Shown here piece by piece: positions 39,316 through 48,800 of a stretch of 64,000 nucleotides of DNA. Below the pieces are notes generated by a model. It was not told the origin of the DNA. It worked only from the letters and a program-made list of their open reading frames with translations, and ran no database searches. The DNA is taken from contig CAJKBH010000004.1 of assembly GCA_905198125.1 (NCBI GenBank), positions 1 through 64,000 on the forward strand. The letters are read 5' to 3'. This stretch comes from an uncultured Porphyromonadaceae bacterium. Lineage in GTDB: Bacteria; Bacteroidota; Bacteroidia; Bacteroidales; Muribaculaceae. A program made the translations under genes and the position numbers. The stretch's first letter is position 1, and every line of letters starts with the position of its first letter.

Positions 39316-41328
39316 ATGAAAAAAATCACAGTTTTGACAACAGCACTCTTGCTCTGCGGCCCGATGATGGCGCAGACCAACAGCACTTATGACGCACAGT
39401 TCATAGACTGGCCCACCTATTCGGGCGACGACCTCGAACTGAGCGTAGATTCCAAAGGCACGGCGTTCCGTCTCTGGAGCCCCAAGGCCCAGGATGCCGT
39501 GGTGAACATATACGACGAAGGCCGCGGCGGCAAACCTGTACAGACTCTCCCCATGACGTTCCATGCCGACAACGGCACATGGACGGCCTCGGTACCGCAG
39601 CAGCTTTACGGCAAGTTCTACACCTTCCGCATCAAGCACGGCGGCAAGTGGCTGGACGAGACGCCGGGCGTATGGGCCAAGGCCGTGGGCGCGAACGGCA
39701 AGCGCGCCGCCATCATCGACCTAAGCACCACCAATCCCGAAGGCTGGGCGCAGGACAAGGGTCCCGTCACCAAGCACATCACGGATGCAGTGATATACGA
39801 GGCACACATGCGCGACCTCTCCATGGACCGTTCGTCGGGCATAGCCAACAAAGGCAAGTTCCTGCAATTCACCGAGAACGACACCAAGACCCCGCAGGGA
39901 GAGTCCACAGGCATCGACCACCTGAAGGAATTGGGCGTGACGCACGTACACATCCTGCCAAGCTACGACTATAACTCGGTGGACGAGACCAACCTGCAGG
40001 ACAACACCTACAACTGGGGCTACGACCCGCAGAACTACAACGCTCCGGAAGGCTCCTACTCAACCAATCCGTCCGACCCGGCAACCCGAATCCGCGAGAT
40101 GAAAGAGATGGCACAGGCCATGCACCGGGCAGGCATCGGCGTGGTGATGGATGTGGTGTATAACCACACGGCCGAGAACGACGGCTCCAACTTCGAACTG
40201 ACCGCGCCGGGCTATTACCACCGTCACTGGAACGACGGCAAATATTCCGACGCTTCGGCATGTGGCAACGAGACGGCCTCAGACCTGAAGCAGATGCAGG
40301 ACTATATAGTCAATTCGGTGAAATACTGGGCTAAGGAATACCATATCGACGGTTTCCGATTCGACCTGATGGCCATCCACGACACCGAGACAATGAACCG
40401 CGTGGCCCGCGAACTGAAGGAAATCAACCCGAACATCATCATCTACGGCGAGGGATGGACGGCCGGCGACTCACCGCTGCAGCCGGAACGCCGCGCGCTT
40501 AAGGAGAACGTATCGAAGATGGAAGGGATCGCGGTATTCTCCGACGACATCCGTGACGCCGTGAAGGGTCATTACAGCAACGAGGCCGACCCGGGCTTCG
40601 CAACCGGCAAGCCCGGCAACGAGGAAACCGTGAAAATCGGCATCGTGGCCGCCACCGACCATCCGCAGGTGAATTATGCCAAGGGTAACAATTCCAGGTT
40701 CCCCTACGCCAAGAGTCCGGAAATGATCATAAACTATGTGTCGTGCCACGATGACCTCTGCCTGACCGACAAGCTGCACAAGTCCATGCCGGGGGCTACG
40801 GAACAGGAAATGCTCGACGCCGCCAAACTGGCGCAGACCATCGTGTTCACCTCGCAGGGTACACCCTTCATGTTTGCCGGCGAGGAAGTGTTCCGCGACA
40901 AGAAGGGCGTGCACAACTCTTTCAAATCGCCCGACTCGATCAACGCCATCGACTGGACCAACAAGACAAAATACCGCGACCAGTTCGAATACTACAAGGG
41001 ACTTGTGGCACTGCGTAAGGCACATCCGGCATTCCGCATGACCGACGCCAAGGAGATTGCCAGGAACCTGAAGTTCGACAAAATCGACTCGAAGAAACAG
41101 CCCAACCTCATCAGCTATTCACTGCTGAACAATGCCAACGGCGACGAATGGAAGGAAATCAAGGTGATATTCAACGGCGCCGACCATCCGCAGGTTGTCA
41201 AACTGCCCAAAGGCAAATGGCAGGTCGTGGCCCGCGACGGCAAGATCGACCTCGATAACACCCTCGGCATCGTCACGTCCCCGGAAGTACAGGTTTCTCC
41301 CCGCTCGGCTCTGATCATGCACAGATAA
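39316..41328 (+). CDS. pulA: Pullulanase, type I (GH13)
   Basis: Cleaves alpha-1,6 branches in pullulan and limit dextrins. Signal peptide ending MMAQ. A CBM48-like N-terminal domain (SKGTAFRLWSPKAQDAVVNIYDEG) precedes the GH13 barrel with the pullulanase hallmark YNWGYDPQNYNAPEGSYS (about 232-249), the nucleophile in DGFRFDLMAIHD (about 350), the glutamate in YGEGWT (about 379) and SCHDD (about 477). 670 residues. Working with the amylase at 31 kb it would debranch glycogen or starch. Confidence 0.93.
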   Translation: MKKITVLTTALLLCGPMMAQTNSTYDAQFIDWPTYSGDDLELSVDSKGTAFRLWSPKAQDAVVNIYDEGRGGKPVQTLPMTFHADNGTWTASVPQQLYGKFYTFRIKHGGKWLDETPGVWAKAVGANGKRAAIIDLSTTNPEGWAQDKGPVTKHITDAVIYEAHMRDLSMDRSSGIANKGKFLQFTENDTKTPQGESTGIDHLKELGVTHVHILPSYDYNSVDETNLQDNTYNWGYDPQNYNAPEGSYSTNPSDPATRIREMKEMAQAMHRAGIGVVMDVVYNHTAENDGSNFELTAPGYYHRHWNDGKYSDASACGNETASDLKQMQDYIVNSVKYWAKEYHIDGFRFDLMAIHDTETMNRVARELKEINPNIIIYGEGWTAGDSPLQPERRALKENVSKMEGIAVFSDDIRDAVKGHYSNEADPGFATGKPGNEETVKIGIVAATDHPQVNYAKGNNSRFPYAKSPEMIINYVSCHDDLCLTDKLHKSMPGATEQEMLDAAKLAQTIVFTSQGTPFMFAGEEVFRDKKGVHNSFKSPDSINAIDWTNKTKYRDQFEYYKGLVALRKAHPAFRMTDAKEIARNLKFDKIDSKKQPNLISYSLLNNANGDEWKEIKVIFNGADHPQVVKLPKGKWQVVARDGKIDLDNTLGIVTSPEVQVSPRSALIMHR

Positions 41329-41351
41329 TCTGATATTTCCTATTTAAAAAA

Positions 41352-41471
41352 GAGGCTGAGTCTTAATAAACTGCACCCCAAAAGTTATACAAAAAACTTT
41401 TGGAGTGCAGTTCAGTTTTTGCTGCTGCCGCTGTCGCTTGCGCGTTTGCGCTGCTTCTTTTTGACAGCCTC
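41352..41471. repeat. 120-bp nested inverted-repeat element, bidirectional terminator
   Basis: GAGGCTG (41352-41358) pairs with CAGCCTC (41465-41471). Inside it an 18-bp stem with one mismatch, AACTGCACCCCAAAAGTT / AACTTTTGGAGTGCAGTT (41369-41386 / 41395-41412), has an 8-nt loop and is followed by CAGTTTTTG. It lies between convergent pulA and the YpfJ-type gene. The nested arms resemble a small transposable remnant that now serves as a terminator. Confidence 0.55.
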
Positions 41472-41592
41472 GACAAACTCAAAATATTTCTTCCATAGTC
41501 GTACTTGCGTCTATTAGGCTGCAAATACAGCAATAATAGTTTAAACTACGACTATTTTATCCATATTTTCATCTTATATTAGATGTTAGAAT

Positions 41593-42459
41593 CTACAGCT
41601 GGGAGTACGGTATAGAGAAGGTATCGGCGCCATCGGGATCGCCGGTGGACAGACCTTTGTTCAGCCAGCGGACGCGCCATTCGGAGCGGCCGTGGTTGAA
41701 GCTTTCGGGCATCTCCTTGCCGTACGCCTTGCGCTGCAGGTAGTCGTCGCCGATCTTGGAAGCTACATCCAGAGCCTCCTCCACATCGCCCGGCTCTATG
41801 GAATTGAACATCTCGTTGTCCTTGTGTCCCCACACGCCGGCATAATAGTCGGCCTGCAACTCAAGGCGCACACTCTCGCGGTTGGCGTCGCGCTCCGACA
41901 TCCGGTTCATCCTTTCATGCGCAGCCGGAAGCGTACCGAGCAGATTCTGAACATGATGCCCCACCTCGTGCGCTATCACATACGCCCAGGCAAAGTCACC
42001 GCTGCCGCCGATGTCACGCTGCATATCCTTCAGGAAATCCAGATCCAAGTAAACGGTTTTGTCAACCGAGCAATAGAAGGGTCCAACCTGCGATGTAGCG
42101 TGCCCGCAAGCCGATTGTACGGAACCGTGGAACAGCACCATTTTCGGCGGCTGGTACTCGCCCCATCCCTGCTCGCGGAACACCCGGGTCCACACATCCT
42201 CCGTACCGGCCAATATCACTGACGCGAAATTGGCCAATTGCCTGTCCTCCTCGCTTTCCGAGTAATGTTCCGACGTCTGTGTCACGGACTGCTGACCTAT
42301 GACGTTGCTTACCACATCGCCCAGACTGCCCCCGTTCATCAATGTAAGCAACCCTACAATCAATATACCGACGATACCGCCGCCGATTCCCACCGCCTTG
42401 CCCGACACGCCGCGCCGGTCCTCCACATTGCTGCTGGTTCTTCTCCCGCCAAGTCTCAT
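41593..42459 (-). CDS. Neutral zinc metallopeptidase, YpfJ family
   Basis: 288 residues. One membrane helix near residues 22-42 (VGIGGGIVGILIVGLLTLMN) follows a short cytoplasmic start that begins MRLGGRRTS, typical of YpfJ/KPN_02809-type proteins. The zinc site is HEVGHH (about 162-167) with the third ligand in the ELQADYYAGVWGHKD segment. The conserved SACGHATSQVGPFYCSVDKTVYLDL block is present. The peptidase face is periplasmic. The substrate is unknown. Convergent with pulA. Confidence 0.9.
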   Translation of the reverse strand: MRLGGRRTSSNVEDRRGVSGKAVGIGGGIVGILIVGLLTLMNGGSLGDVVSNVIGQQSVTQTSEHYSESEEDRQLANFASVILAGTEDVWTRVFREQGWGEYQPPKMVLFHGSVQSACGHATSQVGPFYCSVDKTVYLDLDFLKDMQRDIGGSGDFAWAYVIAHEVGHHVQNLLGTLPAAHERMNRMSERDANRESVRLELQADYYAGVWGHKDNEMFNSIEPGDVEEALDVASKIGDDYLQRKAYGKEMPESFNHGRSEWRVRWLNKGLSTGDPDGADTFSIPYSQL

Positions 42460-42562
42460 AATTTCAACCCGTTTTATTAAACCTATACTTCTATAACGGA
42501 ACCCCCGCCGTCAAAGTTGTACCAAACATTATTAGAGTAACAAACATCGATACAAAGAATTG

Positions 42563-42605
42563 AACAAAACGAAACGCAACCGACGGGAGTACGCCGGTTG
42601 CGTTT
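42563..42605 (-). terminator. Terminator of the adhesin operon
   Basis: An 11-bp perfect stem AAACGCAACCG / CGGTTGCGTTT (arms 42595-42605 and 42572-42582) with a 12-nt loop is followed on the reverse strand by CGTTTTGTTC. It is 41 nt past the stop codon of the 1053-residue gene. Confidence 0.7.
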
Positions 42606-42646
42606 TCTTATGAGCACGTTCTTTTACCGAAGTTCTGCTTATATAT

Positions 42647-45600
42647 TTATTTGCAGATGGTCTTGGATGTGGTGCCGGAGGGAGTGGAGACCACTACGAT
42701 GTAGACGCCGCTGTTCCAGGACGCAATGGCAACGGGGTGCGCTCCATCCTGAGAGTAAACCTGTGTGCCGGCAACGTTGAAAATGCGCACGCTCTCGGCC
42801 GATTCGGGCAGGTAAACCACATTGTTAGTCAGCACGATTGCATCGGAAGTCAGAAGGTTCTTCACGCCGGTGTCGATGTCGGAGTTCTCCGTTATCTTCA
42901 GATCCTTAAGCGTGAGCGAGCCGGCCTGTTTTACACGGAATGCGAATGCGTTATGTCCTGCGGGAACTGCAATGGCAGACTCTGCATTATCCGCGAAGTC
43001 TGCGACTGATGGCTGCGAGGGAGACACCGCTTTAATCGTGAATGTCAGTGGCTGCGCGGAGCTGCTTGACTTTGCAAAGCTGCTGTGGCTTATCACCTTG
43101 TGGGGAAGTTCTGCTACCGTATAGCCTGTACCGCAGTAAATCTCCAGTTCGAAATCATCGGCAGTATAATAATCAGTATAACCCGTAATCGAGAAATCAT
43201 AGAATTTACCTTCCTCCAGATTTACCTTATGGGAGATTGCCCAGTCATCAACCTCCACGCCGTCAGGATTCTCAATTCCTATGGTCTTGTTCCAGCTGGT
43301 TGGTTCCCAGACGTATGAATACCATCCGCTTCTTTCCGTACCGTCTTCGTTGAGTATTACAAAGTCTCCGAAGCCGTCCGGAGTATATGGCACACTCAGT
43401 CCGGCGCCTATCCATCCGCTTTTCACTTCAGCGGGTTTCATAGATGAAGCACCTTCGGGTCCCGATACCACTACCTTGTACTTATGGAATCCGGATGCTA
43501 CATCTACATCCTCAAAACTGGACATTTCACCCGGCACAAGACCTTCGGTAACAGTTCCGACCATGTTGTCGTCGCGGTATATCTCAGCTTTGGCCAGTAA
43601 AGGAGCCTCGCCCTGCACGTTGGAAGTCGCGGGGTTGCGCCATGATATGACAGCCTTGTTTTCATTGTCGGCGTTGGGAGTGACTGTAACTTCTCCGGCA
43701 ACATCGGGTAACAGCGGTGCGGATGCTATATCAATCTTGGTGATCTCAATATCCTTCACATCCGATGTATAGTTACCGGCGGCGTTCACGGCAAAACAAT
43801 ATCTGCCGGCTTCGGCTACCTTCAAAATCACGTTCAGGGACTGGCCGTACGTACTTGCACTCAATACCAGCGACTGCGGATTAATCAAAGTCAGATTCTT
43901 GTCATTCTCCTTCATCGTAGCCACCTTCAGCGGAAGATCCTTGGAGCCGCCTTTAACCATCAAGGTGACTTTATAGAATCCCTTTTCAAGACTGAACGGA
44001 GGTGTAATCAGATAGTCGTCCTCATCCCGGGCCTCGCTAAGAGTCGAGGGTGCGAATTTTACCAATCCGTCGGAGATCTCCCATCCAATCAGGTCACCGT
44101 CGTTGCTTTCCGAGCTCCAGATTGCGTTGATGGCAGGATTCTTGAAGTCATAGCTATAAGGCAGAGACTGTGTCCTGTCGCCAACCCAGAGAGTTGCAGG
44201 AATCAGCTTACCGTCGGCGGGATACTCGCCGGTGTAGCAGAGCACGGAATATTCCACCACGCCGTTCTTGTCGCACGGATCGTTGTAGGTCATCGCTGCA
44301 CCGGGTGTCGGATTGTCGGTAAGAGTTTTTATTACTACATTGTCGCGTAGTATTTCGACTTTATCGATTTTGCCAACTTGTACGCCGGAACTTGACAATG
44401 CCGGATTGGTCCAGCTCAGTTCCACGCCGTTTTCCTTTTCAACAGCCTTAAGATCAGCGACCTGTGCCGGTGCGATATGCCAGGCCGTCACCTCGAACTC
44501 CGGGAATTCGAATATCTGAGACGTAGCCTCCGGACGACATGCGTGCAGTGCCAGTCTGTAGTCTGATCCTGCTTCGGGGACGTCGAACTCAAAATAGAAA
44601 TCCGTCGCGACACTTGGTATTTCGGTCATGGAGCCGATTATCTTGGAGTAAGCGGCAATGTCATCACCTCGACCTACCCGCACCTCGAATTTGGCGGTCT
44701 TGCCCGGATTCCTGGCCTTAACCCGCAGTCTGTAGGGTCCGGTAGCGGTAAAGTTCATGGCCGGCAGCAACAGCCAGTCGTCCTCCACGCGGCTATTGGT
44801 AGGCGAATATTTCACCGTATTACTTGCATAGTTCCATCCTGTAATCACTGTGGATTTATTCCCTTTTACAATCTTATAATACAGTTCGAAATCCGAGAGA
44901 TTAACGTTCTTGAAATCTGACGTCCAGGGAATGGCAACAGCAGGAACCGGACCGATGTGTTTTGATTCGAGAGAAACGCGTTCTGAAACGACTTTGTGTA
45001 TCTCCACCTCGACGGCGTACGTATGTTTCCCTGCAGTCAGGCCCTTATCCGCCGTATCGGTGAATTCCGTAGCTGTTCCATCAAGCTGAGCGATTTCAAC
45101 ATCATCACGGTAAACCCTGACGAAATCGATGGCTACATCATCGCCAAAAGCAACGCCGTCTACGTCAGTGGTAGGCAACGCCCAGCTTATTTTGGCTGAT
45201 ACAGCACGATTCGCATCCGGTTCGATTTTCAGTCCCGTCACAGGCGACGGCACCAATTTATACTCCGCCACCTCGAAGCCTGTGACATTGACTCCGTATT
45301 TGTCTTTATCTGAATAGACCTGAATACCGAAATAATAATCACCCGCAAATTCTGGAATGATTGCCGACACGCGTTTCTTCATGTCCGTGTCGCCTCCATC
45401 GTAATCATATAACACCGTGCCAGCCGTATTGAAGGCCTCTACGGTATTTTCCTTAGCCATAACGAGTCGGAACTTTTCGGCACGATTTTTGCCCTGTCCC
45501 CAGAATTTCACGCTATACTTCTTGCCGGCATCAAGGGTGATGGCAGGTGAAATCAACCAGTCATCGGCAGGATTAGTCCGATCATAAGTATACTGCATAC

Positions 45601-45808
45601 CATATTCGTATCCTGTATCCGACAGCGGATCGGAATAGCTGTACGGGTTCTTTTCAAGCAGCTCCCACGTCTTGGAACCTTCCAGCACATTCACCGTAGT
45701 CCAGTCGGCATCGTTGCCGATGGCCGAGGAGTAGGGCGTCTGCTTGGACTGCGCCAACATGGCCAGAGGCACCGCAAGCGCAATAGCGATAGTGAAGATT
45801 TTTTTCAT
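42647..45808 (-). CDS. Giant adhesin-like surface protein with choice-of-anchor J domains and T9SS tail
   Basis: 1053 residues with a signal peptide (LAVPLAMLAQ). Several copies of the cleaved-adhesin/choice-of-anchor J domain are recognised by the W-DDWLISPAI and YYFGIQVYSDKDKYG type blocks (NPADDWLISPAITLDAGKKY near 80-100, EDDYLITPPFSLEKG near 600, VDDWAISHKVNLEEG near 870) alternating with fibronectin type III-like linkers (PVTGLKIEPDANRAVSAKISWALP). The end SVRIFNVAGTQVYSQDG and GVYIVVVSTPSG is a typical T9SS type A sorting domain. Such domains form the hemagglutinin parts of gingipains. Downstream partner of the larger paralogue, 73 nt apart. Confidence 0.85.
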   Translation of the reverse strand: MKKIFTIAIALAVPLAMLAQSKQTPYSSAIGNDADWTTVNVLEGSKTWELLEKNPYSYSDPLSDTGYEYGMQYTYDRTNPADDWLISPAITLDAGKKYSVKFWGQGKNRAEKFRLVMAKENTVEAFNTAGTVLYDYDGGDTDMKKRVSAIIPEFAGDYYFGIQVYSDKDKYGVNVTGFEVAEYKLVPSPVTGLKIEPDANRAVSAKISWALPTTDVDGVAFGDDVAIDFVRVYRDDVEIAQLDGTATEFTDTADKGLTAGKHTYAVEVEIHKVVSERVSLESKHIGPVPAVAIPWTSDFKNVNLSDFELYYKIVKGNKSTVITGWNYASNTVKYSPTNSRVEDDWLLLPAMNFTATGPYRLRVKARNPGKTAKFEVRVGRGDDIAAYSKIIGSMTEIPSVATDFYFEFDVPEAGSDYRLALHACRPEATSQIFEFPEFEVTAWHIAPAQVADLKAVEKENGVELSWTNPALSSSGVQVGKIDKVEILRDNVVIKTLTDNPTPGAAMTYNDPCDKNGVVEYSVLCYTGEYPADGKLIPATLWVGDRTQSLPYSYDFKNPAINAIWSSESNDGDLIGWEISDGLVKFAPSTLSEARDEDDYLITPPFSLEKGFYKVTLMVKGGSKDLPLKVATMKENDKNLTLINPQSLVLSASTYGQSLNVILKVAEAGRYCFAVNAAGNYTSDVKDIEITKIDIASAPLLPDVAGEVTVTPNADNENKAVISWRNPATSNVQGEAPLLAKAEIYRDDNMVGTVTEGLVPGEMSSFEDVDVASGFHKYKVVVSGPEGASSMKPAEVKSGWIGAGLSVPYTPDGFGDFVILNEDGTERSGWYSYVWEPTSWNKTIGIENPDGVEVDDWAISHKVNLEEGKFYDFSITGYTDYYTADDFELEIYCGTGYTVAELPHKVISHSSFAKSSSSAQPLTFTIKAVSPSQPSVADFADNAESAIAVPAGHNAFAFRVKQAGSLTLKDLKITENSDIDTGVKNLLTSDAIVLTNNVVYLPESAESVRIFNVAGTQVYSQDGAHPVAIASWNSGVYIVVVSTPSGTTSKTICK

Positions 45809-45881
45809 GAAAATATTGTTTTGTTGAATAACCGGGACGGGTGCGGACCGAAGTCCGCATCCTGTCCCGATAGGATTAGAA

Positions 45882-48800
45882 TTATTTTACAATAAGCTTA
45901 TATGGCTTCCGGTCTACGGTCACGACATACACTCCGGGAGTGGCGTTGCAGATGATGCCGTCTTCCGCAATCTTGTCGTTCAGGATAATCGTACCGTCAG
46001 CCGACATCACTGAGACGAGGTTCCCGGCCATGTTCTTGCCACAGATGGCTTTGTCAGCCGTATACACGACAGGCATTGCGCCGTCGATGGAATTCACGCC
46101 GCTGCCATTGACATTGACACGGTTGGACGGCGCACTTTCACCTTGCGGATAGAGTGCAGTCACCACGTATGCGTGGTTGCCGGCCTCAGGACTGTCAAGG
46201 AACGTGGTCTGAGCCACCATGCTCTGGTTGATTGCCTTTCCGTCACGGTACACGTTATAGCCGCTGACAGGATATTCGCCGTCGAGGGCTGCGGGCGAGA
46301 ACATCACGTCGTCCACCAGGAACATGAACGCATCCTGCGACACACATCGGATGGCGAAATACCTGGTGCCCTGCGGCACATCAAATGAATATTCCTTCCA
46401 TTCGCTGCCGACACGTTTGTTTTCGCCGACCTTGATGAAGCTGTCGGGATTGTCGTCGGTAGTGGAATACAGATATTCGAACGCCTCGTAACCGTAAGCC
46501 GAGGTATAGGCCGCAGCCGAGAACCGTATGGTCTGAGGCTTGCCGTCGAGCAGCGGAGATATGGCCCAGTCATCGTTAGGATTCTGTGTATCATTGGAGA
46601 TGGCCGCGATGCACTTGTTGCCCGAAGGGATGCGGAAGTCCTTAAACCCGTTTCTGGTCTTGTCGATTACGATGAACGATATCGCTTCGCCGTTGTGCGG
46701 GAAGGTGACGCCTTCGATTCCGTAGGTGGTCTCGCCGTCACGGTCTACGAACTTCCAGCCAGGCACGGCGCCGATGGAGAACGACTCGGCCTTCTCGAAC
46801 GATTCCAGGACTTCGCCGGGAGCCACATCGGGACTCGGCTCGCTCCATTTCAGGTTCACGCCATTTCCGCTCATCTCGGCAGTCAGGTCATCGACCTTAG
46901 GCAGTGCAGGAGCAGTAACCTTCACGGTAATGGGTTCGCTGACATTGTCGGCCTCGAAGTCATCGCCGCTCCATTCGATACGCGCGGTATATACCGTTCG
47001 CTCCGGAGCGAACACCGGCACTGCATCGGACAGCGAGACCCTGACCTTGCTGTCGGCGTCGAGACTCCGGATATTCCGGCTGGCTACCTTTTCGCCGTCG
47101 CGCTCCAGACTCAATACCATATCCTTTGCATCGGCAAGGCTTACATTCTGTACATCCACCGTGAAATCGGCCTTCATGCCCCCTTCCACCCTTTGCGGCG
47201 CGGTCATGGACACGATGCCAACGTTGCTGTCGGAAATGTCGGCAATCTTGATGTTATCCACCAGTATCAGCGTGGAATATGTCACGCATACGCCGTTCAG
47301 ACCGAGCTGGATTGTCTTTCCCTTATATGCAGACATGTCGACCACTACCCTGCGCCATCCGTTGCCGTCCTCGCCGATGGAGAACGACTTGATAGTTTCC
47401 CAATTCTGCTTGCCGGCGTCTGCTACCTTGACCTCCAGCTTGTCATCCTCGCCATTCACAGCGTAGTACCAGAACGAGAGCTTAGGCAGACGTGCGGCAG
47501 CCGGAATCTGAATCTTGCCGGAAACGAGCGTGGCCTGTTCACCGTCCGCCGTGGGCGCGAATGCAGCCATACCGCCGTCCTTGTCCTGCGGAGTTGCCGT
47601 GGGCTGTTGCGATTGCGCGCCTGTGGCCCATGAAGCCTGACCGCCTTCGAACCGGGTAACGCCCCACACCTTCTCCAGACTGCCGCCGGCTACGGATTCC
47701 GTAAACGGATATGTATAGACTGTACCCACGGGGATGTTGTCGGTATATACGAAGTCCTCCATGTTCACGCCCGCGTCAGTCTGTGCCAGGATGTAGAAGA
47801 ACACGAAGTATTGACGTCCGGAGCCTTCCTCAAGCACCTGCATTTCAAACTCGCATTTCTTCAGGTCTTCGGCCAGCACGTTCTGTGCCGAGCGGTCCAG
47901 AATGCAATACCTAATAGCCGAAGGATCCAAAGGATTGCCGTTTACGTCGGTCGTGGGGCTTTCCCATGTGACGCGCACCTTACCTTCGGACACTTCCTCG
48001 ATTTTCGGATTGATGGGTGCCGGGGCCAGACTTACTCCGAGGTGCGCGCCTGCGGCATATATCGCACCTGCGCCGTAGCGGTTGGAGGCCTGGACGGTAT
48101 AGGTGTACTCGCCGATGGACTGGGCTTTGTCGCGGAACTCGCACACATCGCCGGGCGTGATGCCGCCGAATGTGTGTACCGTCACGTCGTTGCGCTTAAC
48201 CACTATGTCCAGCTTGTCGGTCAACGGATTGCCGTTGGTGGACACGGCCGGTGCCTTGAACGACACGGTGGCGTTCAGCGACCCATCGCGGTCCGGCACA
48301 ACCTTCAGATCCGATGCCTGTCCGGGCGTGTCGCCGGCGTATGGAGCCGAAATGCTCAGATTGTCCAGATACAGGTAATACTTGTCCTTGGGGCTGATGC
48401 CGTGGATGCCCAGATAGTACAGTCCGGTTTCGCGGATTATGATCTGCGCGGTGTAGCGTGTATAGGTCTTCAGCGTCACGTCCGTGGGTTCCAGCACACG
48501 GATGTTCATGGCCTCCACGTCGGGCGACTTGCCTAACATCACCTCGAACCGTTCGGGAGTGTCTACCGTGCTGTGGGCGCGGGCATCGATTGCAAAATCG
48601 TATATGTTGCCGGCTTCCAGCATTATGGGTGCCGTGATCAGCCAGTCGTCCATGTCGGCGTCGGCGTTGAACTTGCATTGCACCTTGTCGTAGTTGAAGC
48701 TCCAGGTAGCGCCGTCCTTGTTGGCATCCACCACCGTAAACGTATTGAATGCGTTGGCATTGTCAAAACCTTCCAGATACGGAGGCACGATATGACCCAG

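Noticed and set aside
46695..47633. 312-codon ORF opposite the large adhesin gene
   Set aside because: Antisense shadow of a high-GC gene; composition is not protein-like (His/Arg/Gly-rich) and the reverse strand has clear domains.
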